Numbered from the stretch's first letter, positions 9,842-18,564 are shown. The stretch: 18,564 bases of DNA from Filobasidium wieringae (GCA_001600055.1 BCIV01000028.1:58908-77471); one strand, 5' to 3'. Notes: generated by a model from the sequence alone, not told the origin. Program-made: numbers and translations.

Positions 9842-11841
9842 CTACGCTTCGAGATCGCTGTCAGATTCGGGTCCTGCAGACGAGCTGCGAGATGATGCAC
9901 AGCTCTCCGAAGGATAAGCGTAGCCGATGTGGGATTCTTCTTTTTCCTCCAGGTTGAGTTGTGCTGGTACAGCCTGCACGGTGAGAGGAGCATCAGACTC
10001 GAAGGTCAGCTGGAAGCCGCCTTTTTGAACGTCAAGCAGTTTACTAGGAGGAGTAGGTTCGAAACGGGTCTGACTCGATGTGCCTGAGACGGATCCACCT
10101 GACCCGAAAGATTGCTTGAAATGGAACTCGGATGAAACAGCGATAATAGCGGTTTCGGTCGAGGAAATCCGGGCTCTTGTAGCTTGCCCTTGCCAGGTGT
10201 CAATGAAGTTGTCCTTTTCGCTGGGAAATAGAACGCCTTGGCATGATGATACGGACTCCGCCAGACGATCGCTAACTTCTACACCCAGAGGATACGACTC
10301 GGTTGGAGCTATACCGTTTTCGAGGTGGCTCGTGGTATGATCATCGGGAGCAGGGATGGAATCCGATCCTGCTTGTATCCGACTAGAAGAAACGGTCTTG
10401 GTCGCTCCAGTCGCACTATCGTTAGGTTAGAAGGGATCCCTGCGTACACGCCCGATCCTCCACGTCGTCCTGGGCCGTCTTCTTCACTCTCCCGCCTGAC
10501 CTGACTGTATACCGTATTCGGTTTGGAGCACGCAGTCTTCACCTCGGGCTGATCTTTCTCTTTCTCAGTTGTTTCGGATGCCTTGGTGGGTATATCATCA
10601 ACGCTAGCCGAGGCAGTGACCGGTGGTTGTGAGGTACTTGCGGCTGGAACTGGCGGCACAGGCGATACAGCATGTCTTTCGTTCTTTTTGCGAGATTTCC
10701 TGCTTGACGTTTCTGACCCTCCGCCATGACCGCGCTTGACAGAGCCAGACTCTGATCTGGTCTCCGTTCTCAATCGCGCCAACGTGGCAGCATCGAGAAC
10801 CTTTGATCCGTCGCGAATGTTTTCGTCCGCAGTCATGGCATCAGAGACTTCAGTCTTAAAAACGGGAACTTCATTGGCCGGATCTCGTTTGAGAGCCTCA
10901 AACATCAAATCCCGATGCTTGCAGATCAACCACATCCATTGGTCACATCGTTTCGCAACGTGTTTGCGACCCAGTTGTGTCCAATGTTTAATCGCGTACC
11001 ATTCCTCGAGATCGGTCGGAGCGAAAGTCTGATCACCGTTATCCCCCTGAAGAACGTCTACGTAGATCTCGTCCGGTCCTGCGATAATGGCCAATCTTAC
11101 CGAGTTGTTGTTGACGCTCATAGCAAATATGGGTGTGTGTGGAATGGTATCGGCTAGCATGGTATGGCGAATGTCTTGGTCATTCAACGGATCTTCCAAG
11201 TTTGAGGGACAAACACGTTTGATGGCGGCGTCGATCATCTGTAGAAAAGACTGCTTGTGGGCGGATTGATTGAACTTGTACTCGATCATAGCGAATGAGA
11301 CTGAGCGCAGGCTGAGCAGATGATGCTGGGCGAGTACGGGTAGAGTCGCCAAGAGCGCATGGTCGGCGTAGGTGTTGTTCTTTCGAGCATCCGTATGCTT
11401 ACTCTCGCTAGCCAGGTCCATTTCTAATCCGTACTCGGCCCAACAGCGTAGAATATGAGTGAACTGAATTTTGACGGCTGACTCTGAGAGGTATGTCATA
11501 GGCTGGTATATGTAGTTGTGGACCGCTGTGTTTTTCGCCTGCCAGAAGGGTAGACATGATGCAGTAGGATATGGCATAGGGCGTGCAAAGTGACGTTTGA
11601 AAGGTGTTAGATCGGAGCAAGCGTGAGTCCAAGTGCATCCCTGTGTAGGAAAAGCAAGTCAGTCCCATGATCGGCTAAAGTACGGAACGAGTATACGTAC
11701 GGGAATGGAAGCCAGCATGTCTACATTCGTCACGGTCTAGGGGGCGTCAATTGTTGGGGAATTAGTAAACATGCGGTGGATCGCCATTCCGGATGACAGT
11801 TTACTGACATTCTCAGGGCAGCAGACTGCGAGGATATGCAT
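9842..11841 (-). CDS. Multi-exon protein with PD-(D/E)XK nuclease-like N-terminal half (function unproven)
   Basis: Proposed exons on the minus strand are 11841-11809, 11736-11701, 11640-10448 and 10382-9842, giving 600 codons. The last two carry nearly all the coding and are firm. The intron 11641-11700 (GTACGT...CACAG, 60 nt) is good, and the first exon is tentative. The intron 10383-10447 (GTACGC...TTCTTCTAG, 65 nt) joins in phase to a 180-codon open stretch; without it the frame stops at 10309. Residues about 75-165 show a helix, then a strand with D116 (YADHALL), a strand with E143-x-K145 (IEYKF), and a helix with Q157. Strands follow at about 195-220. This order fits the PD-(D/E)XK fold known from fungal accessory proteins, but no search was run. 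Residues 337-343 are a basic, NLS-like patch. The region from 345 onward is Pro/Ser/Thr-rich and disordered, and the tail is acidic. The full protein is not recognised. The 5' end is uncertain (see 11878-12191). Confidence 0.8.
10383..10447 (-). other. Intron in the 9842-11841 gene
   Basis: The donor is GTACGC and the acceptor TTCTTCTAG, with a CTAACCTAAC branch-like sequence inside; length 65 nt, phase 2. A shorter alternative acceptor at GATAG (about 10416) is also in phase but would give only a 32-nt intron. Either choice leads into the same 180-codon reading frame ending at 9842, which is the main evidence that splicing occurs here. Confidence 0.65.
11641..11700 (-). other. Intron in the 9842-11841 gene
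   Basis: The donor is GTACGT and the acceptor CCTACACAG; length 60 nt, phase 0. It joins a short exon reading VTNVDMLASIP to GCTWTHACSDLTPFKRHF, which leads without a stop into the main frame. The splice sites are among the best in the window. Confidence 0.75.
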
Positions 11842-11877
11842 AATTGGGACGAAATTGATCAGCGTGGTTGAGCCTCG

Positions 11878-12191
11878 TTACGTTTGATAAAGGCCGTTCA
11901 GTAAGAGTAATTGATAATGGGCTCTCCATTGACTACAACCGCTATGCTGACAAAGATCTGTCAAGCAAGATTTCATTAGCCTAGCGGAAGCCTGCACGAA
12001 AGGGGTGGAGATTCGGTAGACCTGCACTGATATCCTGGTGAACATTGGAGATCTCCGATCCATTCGCAGATGAAGTAACGGTCTCACGGTAAGCTATATT
12101 ACATGGCTTACAGACACGACTGGAAGAAGTAGTAATGGGTAGTGATGAACGATCGGCTGGCACTCCGGATTTCAAATTGCGAAGCGTCCAT
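11878..12191 (-). CDS. Possible 5' exons of the 9842-11841 gene, or a separate short gene
   Basis: A frame starts at ATG 12191-12189 and runs 26 codons (beginning MDASQFEIRS) to a GTAAGC donor. The 77-nt intron 12035-12111 ends in CACCAG and joins in phase. Read straight on, the next exon stays open for 51 codons to TAA at 11878-11880, giving 78 residues. Alternatively, a second intron at 11958-12021 (GTCTAC...GACAG, 64 nt, CTAAT branch) leads to a different frame. That frame meets TGA at 11898-11900 and then a GTAACG donor at 11881. The donor would splice in phase 1 (56-nt intron) to TCTGCTGCCC at 11825 and so into the main gene. Nothing in it is recognised. It is either a short upstream gene only 36 bp from the next ATG, or the 5' end of one gene with a nonsense codon. 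Confidence 0.35.
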
Positions 12192-12323
12192 CCTGATCGA
12201 GAGACGTTCAGATGACCCAAAGGATGTTCAAGCCAAGAAGCGGTGGAGATGTAAGCGAGTATCGTGACCAGCGATCCAGCGAGTATCGATGAGGTGGTGC
12301 TAGATGATGTACATGAGACTCAT

Positions 12324-12340
12324 TGTCTGTATGTCTGTAT
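12324..12340. repeat. Short direct repeat TGTCTGTA x2
   Basis: TGTCTGTA occurs twice in direct tandem. On the minus strand it reads as a CA-rich leader (ACAGACAT twice) just before an ATG at about 12321. That ATG opens only a seven-codon frame ending in TAG, so it could be a 5' leader with a short upstream frame for a transcript heading toward 12191. This reading is speculative. Confidence 0.3.
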
Positions 12341-12382
12341 TGGTGTGTTGGTAGGAAGTAGAACTAAATTATGAGCGGATGG

Positions 12383-12694
12383 TCATCGTTTCAGTAAACG
12401 AGTAGCGAGTGATAGGATGTAGGACGCAAGGCAGTCGATCACGTGATCAGACACACGACCAGTCGTAAACAATCGGGGCGCTGTGAGGCCACGTGTTGCG
12501 CTTGTGTAGCGGTTGTGTTGCGATTGTGACGGCTCACGTCGTGCTTGTGCAGACTGATGTCGCGCTTGAGCTATCTTTGGGTTGCACCAGTGCTTGCCTC
12601 GTGTTGCAATCGTGATTCCTTGTTTTGTGCGTGTCTGGCTTGTGATTCCCCCACTAGCATCTTGAAAGGAGAGCTTCCTACTCGTCGTGCTCAT
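12383..12694 (-). CDS. Small open frame over a degenerate repeat, doubtful
   Basis: An ATG-initiated frame of 103 codons spans the CACAAGCG-type repeat at 12480-12660, so its middle is rich in Gln, Ala, Arg and Ser. There is no recognisable domain, signal peptide or intron. The composition follows from the repeat, which can keep frames open by chance. It could also be upstream sequence of the 11878-12191 exons, but no splice join was found. Confidence 0.15.
   Translation of the reverse strand: MSTTSRKLSFQDASGGITSQTRTKQGITIATRGKHWCNPKIAQARHQSAQARREPSQSQHNRYTSATRGLTAPRLFTTGRVSDHVIDCLASYILSLATRLLKR
12480..12660. repeat. Degenerate dispersed/tandem motif (CACAAGCGCAACACG on minus strand)
   Basis: On the minus strand, variants of CACAA(G/T)CGCAACACG recur irregularly: an exact core at 12492-12506, and related forms at about 12512-12530, 12540-12552, 12558-12570 and 12598-12614. 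Spacing is uneven and identity is low. An exact 15-bp copy of the core lies in the opposite orientation at 5978-5992. It may be an old, decayed minisatellite. No relation to the 1-450 array was seen beyond shared CGCAACA. Confidence 0.4.
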
Positions 12695-12947
12695 CGCAAA
12701 TGGTAGCAGTCTCGCCTCATCGATCCAACCTAGGAAAGTAAGAGGACGTCTGGTGACTGGTGACGAAGATATTGTCTATAGTCTGTACCAGGGACAACAA
12801 ATATCATCCGAAGCGTCCGGAGAATCAGAGGTGCAAGATGTCTTTCGCGATCACAGCTAAAAGGAGGATAGTATTTCTCGGGTAGGAGACCGTACAAACG
12901 CACACACTGAAGAGGCTGAGCTTTTCGAGCGTTGCTAACGTATGATG
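12695..12947. other. Spacer without recognisable features
   Basis: No long open frame, repeat or RNA-like structure was recognised between the small candidates on either side. Confidence 0.5.
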
Positions 12948-13396
12948 CTAGCGCGTACGATCACACTGAACCCAAAACGCTACATAACCCACAAAAACCA
13001 GGTTACACTTCCCTCGGATAGTCACACAAGCCTTTACAGGTTTGTCGATTCGTCTGTAAGTTGATGGCATCGATCTGGACGATGCAGCATCTACCGAATT
13101 CAATAAGACGGTTTCCATGAGACCCTGTCTTCTCACGTACCGGCAAGTGTAGGTATCGAAATCTTCGCCTTAGCGAGCTGATGCGAGTCGACGGCACATA
13201 GTACCACGAAGAGATCGGTCGGCAAGATGAAAAACAGATGGGCAGGATGGGATAGACTAAATGGCACATTATTCCGTATCCTGCAACTTGACCGAGCAGT
13301 CGGGGCCCTGTGCATCCGCCATGAACAACAGAGTGAGTATTTTAAGAAATCTGCACAGAATCGGATCAAAAACGGTTGATAAGGTGCTTGAAACAT
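12948..13396 (-). CDS. Possible two-exon small protein, unknown
   Basis: From ATG 13396-13394 the frame is open to 13141, where a GTACGT donor begins a 50-nt intron (13091-13140, acceptor TTCGGTAG). The phase-1 join (G+AT) continues for 47 codons to TAG at 12948-12950, giving about 132 residues. The protein has a hydrophobic stretch near the exon junction (HLFFILPTDLFVVLCAV) and another near the end (CNLVFVGYVAFWVQC), so it might be membrane-associated. No family is recognised. The frame is open back to an acceptor-like GGTAG at 13418, so an upstream exon is possible. The splice sites and phase agreement favour it; the length alone would not. Confidence 0.32.
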
Positions 13397-13843
13397 TGCT
13401 CGGGCATGGTTGAACACCTACCGAGGTGGCGTCCGTTACGCTTCGTTACAGATTTAAGGAGCAGAAGGCATAATCCATTACTATTCTCGATCGAATTCGA
13501 AAATTAGCTCAGATTTTGCTGGTCAGTCGGGTCCATTACCAAGAATGAAGGTAATCCTGATCATGAAAACTGGATCCCTGCTTCTTGAGAACAGAGCACC
13601 TTTCCATATCGCGACGGAATCGTGAAATTGGTCGAATGACAATGATCGTCCATAATGAAAACGAGGAGGACTTCCGACCAATCTTCTCGCTTCAGACTAC
13701 GATGGTCAGTTTCGGGTAGGTCAGCAATGTAGCTCCGGTTCAGTTTAATGGGAGTAAGAATCGCAAGCGTTTTTCTGGCAATAAATGAGTCATCTCTCAA
13801 TGATCTTCTAAGTATTTGATCACACTTGTAGAATTCAATCAAG

Positions 13844-14197
13844 ATGGTCTGCCTGTCTTTTGGGGGGCTTCCGACGACGAGTGATTTCGATTGCATCCAA
13901 CGAAGCTACAAGGAAAGATGTGCAGAAAGTCGACCAGGTAAGCTAACAGCGACATCCGGGAAAAGGTCAGAATTTCCGGAGACGTTCGAAGTGACCCCGC
14001 GTATTAACGTTGTGGGAGTGTCCACGTGGGCTACGTATATTCAGTCGACATGTCAAACGAGACAATGCCAGTGTATACAAAGTGAGTTAATCATGCCATC
14101 GGACCTCTGGTACACAATTGCCAATGGGTCAACAGGGCTTCCGTATATAACGCGGGTACAACGAGACTTCCGCTTCGCAAGCCATTCCATAATGTAG
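13844..14197 (+). CDS. Weak candidate open frame, unknown
   Basis: A single ATG-initiated frame of 117 codons begins in the context TCAAGATGG, which is favourable for fungal initiation. A GTAAGC followed at once by TAACAG lies at about 13937 and might be a donor, which would shorten or change the product. A stretch DFDCIQRSYKERC faintly recalls a J-domain helix but has no HPD motif, so no such call is made. Its length is within chance expectation. Confidence 0.15.
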   Translation: MVCLSFGGLPTTSDFDCIQRSYKERCAESRPGKLTATSGKRSEFPETFEVTPRINVVGVSTWATYIQSTCQTRQCQCIQSELIMPSDLWYTIANGSTGLPYITRVQRDFRFASHSIM

Positions 14198-14207
14198 CGT
14201 CATGCAA

Positions 14208-14513
14208 TCAGCCCTCATCGCGTTTCTCGACGATCATCGATCCATGAAGGGGTTTTCGGCTGTCAATGATCGGTGTCAGATGAAAGAGAATAAGCTGTGA
14301 CGACTCGCGCTCATCTTGACCTTCTAGTGTAAATTGAGGATAGTCGCGCGCAGAAATTACGATCGTTGATGACGAGCTGACAGGTAGTGTTGAAAAGGGA
14401 AACTGTTGCCTAGGCCTCGCAGACATACCGAACATCCAACCCCACACCATCAGCAATCGTTGGGTAAACCGTAAAAGAAGGCGCGAAAGTAATTTAGTGC
14501 TCAAGCTCAATGT
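14208..14513 (-). CDS. Weak candidate open frame, unknown
   Basis: A minus-strand frame of roughly 100 codons ends in TGA at 14208-14210. There is no ATG at its upstream end; the first in-frame Met codons lie about 30 codons in (near 14440), next to a GTATGT donor-like site. The C-terminal half has mixed charged and hydrophobic residues that look protein-like (SQLILFHLTPIID). No domain is recognised and no upstream exon could be joined. Confidence 0.15.
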   Translation of the reverse strand, partial: TLSLSTKLLSRLLLRFTQRLLMVWGWMFGMSARPRQQFPFSTLPVSSSSTIVISARDYPQFTLEGQDERESSQLILFHLTPIIDSRKPLHGSMIVEKRDEG

Positions 14514-16485
14514 CGAAAACGGTTTCACAGCTAAGCATGAAACTAGAAGCTAGGGGACCACAGTTGTACTGTCACAAAGTTCATAGACAGGCCAGGAGTT
14601 GTCGATGGAACGAACAATCCGCGATTGACGCCTCGAATTCTTTGCGGGTCAAAACCAGGAACAGTGATCTGTTACGAGCGCTCCCTCATTCGTAGCATAA
14701 AACTCAGAAGCGTCCTGTGATTACGCTCATCCTGAATTGGAATGGGGCTTGTATTACTTCGTGCCCATTTGAAAGACTCGACGGTGCAGATGGCTTGGCA
14801 GCATAAGCGATATGCTCTAACGGCCTGAACACGAAGCTGGACAAGAACACGCCAGCGCGCTCCGTCTGAGGCAGAATTGCGTCTTGGGCTTGACTCAGAA
14901 CGCTGTTCTCGGTCTTCCAATGCACGTACAACTTACATTGAGATCTCCTCCAACAGCGATGTACACATGCTATGTAGTCACCAGTCTTTTCAATCTTGTC
15001 CCTATGAATGCGCATTACCTGACTATCTAGGCTCGCGTCCGTCCGTTGTCTTGTATTCTTATTACGATGCTGGATTACCAGTATAAGCAAGTCGTGCTCG
15101 ATTCCTTTCGCGCGTAGGGTGATACAATCATTGCGGATATCGCTTCAGCACAGCCATATGTCTCGTGATAGATCCCGTTTGACTCAGCATGCAGGAAATA
15201 CAACTCTCGTAGAGCGAACCGCGACACCACAGCTTTGAGCTGACGTGTACTGCTAGCTGGCGACCATCGTAGTCATAGATCAGTCGATCTCGCATGGCGC
15301 CGCGACCAGTCATGCCGAGTCGACGTTCTTGAGTTACCGTCCGACGTGAGATGCACTACTTGTCTTCACACGTGGAGATGCCACGCGGGCTAGGTACGCT
15401 TCAAGTAAGCTTGAACGAATACTGTACGACTTGAACAATCTTTCCGTAAGTCACGGCTTAGTCTGGTCTCGTGGACTCGAGAAGACTCAAACACATGACC
15501 CATTGATCTAGGCGAAGTAGGCCATCATCGGTTGCTCTTCTAGCCAGCAGAGGCCTCTTTGTCCTGTGAGTCCTCTTCTGAGTGATAGGCTTTGGGACAC
15601 TCTTCAATCCTCATGGGCGGCAATTCTGCCTTTCCAACAACCTCTTCTCCAGATTCAACGGCGAAAAGACGAAGATATTCCATTGCCGATGTGATTGACT
15701 ATCCAGAACAAGGATTCCAACCCACCTGTGACCTCGAGTAGGTTGGCTGTACTCTCATCGCTGATAGGAACTTTTGATTGAGCAGAACTCAACGAATTGC
15801 TGGTGATCTGGTACTCCGACTCAGCCGATACTATGAGGCGCGCGTCTGACTTGTTACACATCTAGAAAGTTGTTCGAAAAATTGCACTTGCGCGTGATAG
15901 CTCACCGTCACTCACCATATATTCTCTGGATGCCCGGCAACAGGTCGAACTGTTCACGCCTATCTTTCGTACCGGGCGTGCACGAAGATGACAATTTCAT
16001 GTTCGTTTGCATCCTTATTCTGGAGAGAAGCGGATAAGATCTGAGTTGTAACACGATCAGCATTGTCATCCGACCGGGATCGCCCCACTATTGTATCTTG
16101 GTGCATGTGGTAGCGAGGAGTTTTGCTGCGGAGTACGCATTTCATGATGCGACTCAGCTCCCTTTAAGATAAAACTTGGCAGAACGGAGCTATCTACGAG
16201 ACAGCCTGTCCTTCCGCTAGACGCATTTGCTGAGCTGCACAAGTCTTTCCCCCTTCTTTTCGTCTTGCTCGTTCTGGCTTGGCGACAGATCTTCGCGGTT
16301 CTATCCGAGCCGAGAAACCGTTCTTGCAGCGGGTATGAAGACCATAATGTTATACTTAATTCTCATTGAAATGCGCCTAAACGATACAGGTGTGTTTATA
16401 TATCTGTTTAACAGGAAATGAGTGAATGAAGTCACGACGGACAGGCGTGACTGACTCATATAATAGGGAATGCGATGCACGTGGT

Positions 16486-17794
16486 CTAACTAGGAGCTCG
16501 GCTTTCGGATGATAGGAACGAATTGATATCGCCTCTCATCGAGTCCACTATCATCTTGCAAGCTTCGTAACCGTCCCATTCTCTGCTCCGGCCAGTCATC
16601 ATGGTTTCCATCAGTCCTATGGACTTGTCCATTCTTCCAACGAATTGCCAAAGGTCGGGGGGATTTGGCATCTCGCCTTCGTTGAGATCGTCGTCTTTGT
16701 TTCCACTTTCATTCGAGGGCATGAGACATTTCTGACCAATACGAACACAAGAGGCACATCGACCGATGGGTTCGGAATCGAAAATGACGTAACAATCTCT
16801 CTTGACTCGTTTTGATTCGATACATCCTCTGCAGCGGTTAGATCCTACTAATAATTTGGCATCAGGGTGGTCGATGATCTTTTGGGCTGACTGTGTTACG
16901 AAGCCGGTCATTAGTAGATTTCGATTCCGGGCGGGTGCCTCAACTTACGGCGATCTTGTTGTTAACCTTTCCATCATTCGACTTGGCTTGTGGGACAGCA
17001 TGTAGCTCCGAGCTCCTAGCACGACTTGCTCCTCGATTTCGTAGCCCCAACTGACCGCCTAACGGAGATGCCTGTCCGAAGGGATCGAAATTGTCGTCAT
17101 CACCAAAGCCAGCCATTGAGGTCGATTCGTTTAGATCGTTGGAGGGGGTTCGAGCACGCTCGATATGTCTGGACGAAGAGGCCTGAGCTTCCGGACGGCC
17201 TCTGGGCATTTCGATGCTTTCGTCGCCTGGATCATGATCACATCCTGGTATAGGAGTATGACGAGGATCGAACCGACGTCCTGGTCGGACTATGGGGGAG
17301 GTATCAAGTTGCATTTCGTCAGAGGCGTGTGGTGCAAGCGATGTTTCGGCGGCACGCGGTGAGTCTGCAGTATGCTGAAGCGTTGCACCGCCGTTTGGGA
17401 AGTCAGGTCCGTTACTATTGCCAGTAGTACGTGTGACCAAGCCGCCTGGCTGCGCAAAGTCGACGAGGAAGGCCGAGTTACCAGGTACATGCGCCACGAT
17501 GTTTCGTTTGTTTGTCTCGTCGAGTCTCTGACTTGAGGCGATCGCATATGTATGAAGGTTTTTTCCGTTTGACTGCGATGCCGGAGGTGGAGGTGCGGAC
17601 GGTAGTGTTGGAATAGGTGTGGGAGTTCGACCTGCTCGCTGTTTCTTCTTCTGCTTCTGCTTTATCGCTTCCAATCGCCTCATCATATCGATCTCACGTT
17701 GTAATCTTTCGGCCTCTTCCTCCAACCCAGAGTCCTCAGAACCTTCTTCTACCTCATCCACCTGATCATCCCTACTTCTCTTGCCGAGTGCCAT
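16486..17794 (-). CDS. Six-cysteine zinc-cluster-like protein with N-terminal coiled coil
   Basis: There are two exons on the minus strand, 17794-16949 and 16890-16486, joined in phase 0 by a 58-nt intron (GTAAGT, CTACTAAT branch-like, ACACAG). The product is 416 residues. The ATG is the first in frame after an upstream TAG. Residues 1-23 are charged, and 24-54 are a likely coiled coil running into a basic patch (KQKQKKKQR). Residues 55-72 are Pro-rich and about 73-280 look disordered. The cluster is C302, C305, C315, C327, C330 and C337, spaced CX2CX9CX11CX2CX6C. The second half matches the fungal Zn2Cys6 binuclear cluster; the first loop is three residues longer than the usual CX2CX6C. Its C-terminal position is also unusual, since Zn2Cys6 regulators normally carry it near the N-terminus. 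A nuclear DNA-binding or mobile-element-associated role is possible but unproven. A helical tail follows the cluster. Confidence 0.87.
16891..16948 (-). other. Intron in the 16486-17794 gene
   Basis: The donor is GTAAGT, with a branch-like CTACTAAT and an acceptor GTAACACAG; length 58 nt, phase 0. Both flanking frames would otherwise end or start inside it, and the join keeps the frame exactly. It is the clearest splice event in the window and the reference used for judging the others. Confidence 0.85.
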
Positions 17795-18564
17795 CCCGAA
17801 GCGAATTTCCTATACGGTCATCGAGGAAGACGCTTTGAGTACTTTCACTTGACCAATATCTTGCACTGCAGGAGGCCGGATTGAGCAGATATACCAGATT
17901 AGCCGGGCATAACCAATCGGTGTCCGCATTTCAGGTACGTACTTCGATCCTTATCGAGCTAACTCGGTTCGTTCTGATCAGATGCTACCAGGTGGCCAGA
18001 TAGTTAAGCCTATTCGCCTAGTCGCATTGCTAATTCGATGTTACGATTCGGTGGACCGTATCGTAGAATCGAGTTTGCCGTGGGGGTGTGCAATCGAATG
18101 TAAGCAAGCATCCAAGTCGAACAAGTCATGCGAGTTGTGACACTAAATCGCATAACCCCGCGGTCAGCCGCGGCTCTGACCACTCATCCCTAGGTTATAC
18201 CAGGGCAGATAGCGCAAAGCCTAGCTAATCTGCGGATCTCATGCGTTCACCTCGCAAACTCCTGAGTTCACCCCTCACGGCCGAGGTCCGCGAGTACCAG
18301 TACTACTAGGACAATAATCAGATCGAGGGTGTGGACGTTTTACTTACCTCGAGAGGTTAGACACGGCTCAGTGAGGGTTAGGGGTTAGAACGTGGTGTAG
18401 TACAGTAGAGAGCGTCTAGTTACAAGGTGTTTCGATTCCTAGCTATTCAAACGAGTCGTGTACCTTGTACACCAATTCCTCCTGTTTCCTCACGCTTCAA
18501 AGTGTCTGAAACGAGCTCTAAGCAGTAGAAGTGAGAGTCTCTTGAGCAGGAACTCATAAGATCC
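17795..18564. other. 5' flank of the 16486-17794 gene; no confident gene
   Basis: The region immediately upstream of 17794 should hold the promoter of the minus-strand gene, but no TATA box or known factor site stands out. A minus-strand frame opens at ATG 18557 and runs 38 codons, with a GTACAC donor-like site, and a GTAAGT lies at 18342-18347 on the same strand. These could be the edge of another gene, but the chain could not be completed. A short telomere-like sequence is listed separately. Confidence 0.4.
18375..18388. repeat. Two telomere-like TTAGGGG-type units
   Basis: GGGTTAGGGGTTAG on the plus strand contains two units close to the fungal telomere repeat. Two units can arise by chance, and the flanks are ordinary sequence, so this is at most an interstitial relic. 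Confidence 0.3.

Larger units (their letters stand above)
13418..16485. other. No confident gene; several overlapping weak candidates
   Basis: Two frames overlap on opposite strands: minus 13561-13896 (111 codons) and plus 13844-14197 (117 codons, ATG in a good context, with a GTAAGC donor-like site at about 13937). At most one is likely to be real. Minus frames at 14208-14528, 14704-15090, 15655-15861 and 15960-16145 read as plausible protein. The frame at 15861 follows a good acceptor (CTTTCTAG) 54 nt from a GTGAGT donor, but no start-to-stop gene could be assembled. No motif was recognised in any of them. Confidence 0.45.

Noticed and set aside
10050..10070. GGTTCGAAACG, a tRNA B-box-like sequence
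   Set aside because: No A box or acceptor stem at the right distance; it lies within the C-terminal exon of the minus-strand gene.
10080..11269. Plus-strand open frames antisense to the 9842-11841 gene
   Set aside because: They are shadows of the well-supported minus-strand exons.
13844..13945. J-domain-like helix in the plus frame
   Set aside because: The invariant HPD tripeptide is absent and the similarity is limited to a few residues.
17268..17280. GGATCGAACC, which reads as a tRNA B box on the minus strand
   Set aside because: It lies inside the coding exon of the 16486-17794 gene, with no matching A box or cloverleaf arms.
16802..17838. Plus-strand and alternate-frame open reading frames over the zinc-cluster-like gene
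   Set aside because: They overlap the two confirmed exons and carry no independent signal.

Overview
The window looks like fungal nuclear DNA, most likely from a basidiomycete and possibly a tremellomycete yeast. This is inferred from short introns (50-77 nt) with GTRNGT-type donors, CTAAY-like branch sites close to the acceptor, mid-range GC, and a C-terminal six-cysteine cluster of a fungal type. No bacterial operon structure, tRNA, rRNA, CRISPR array or intact transposon was found by eye.

Layout. Positions 1-450 hold the end of a composite tandem repeat built from 30-bp and 69-bp units (99-bp higher-order period). From about 450 to 9840 I find no gene I would defend. There are only chance-length open frames, some flanked by splice-like signals, and a few candidates are listed at low confidence.

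The first convincing gene lies on the minus strand at 9842-11841. It has several exons and about 600 codons. The N-terminal half carries a D-x26-E-x-K pattern followed by a helix with a glutamine, which resembles the PD-(D/E)XK nuclease fold. The rest is a basic, low-complexity tail and an acidic C-terminus that is reached only through a 65-nt intron. Candidate upstream exons (11878-12191) can be spliced onto it in phase but carry one in-frame TGA, so the 5' end is unresolved and the gene may be 5'-damaged.

Positions 11878-14530 hold several small minus-strand candidates and a degenerate CACAAGCGCAACACG-like repeat. The second convincing gene lies at 16486-17794 on the minus strand: two exons joined in phase by a 58-nt intron, 416 codons. 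It has an N-terminal coiled coil and basic patch, a long disordered middle, and a C-terminal cysteine cluster CX2CX9CX11CX2CX6C, close to but not the same as Zn2Cys6.

The two firm genes share a strand but are about 5 kb apart, and nothing in the sequence shows that they act together. The low gene density, the minisatellite and the probably decayed frames suggest a subtelomeric or other fast-evolving accessory region. That placement is inference.
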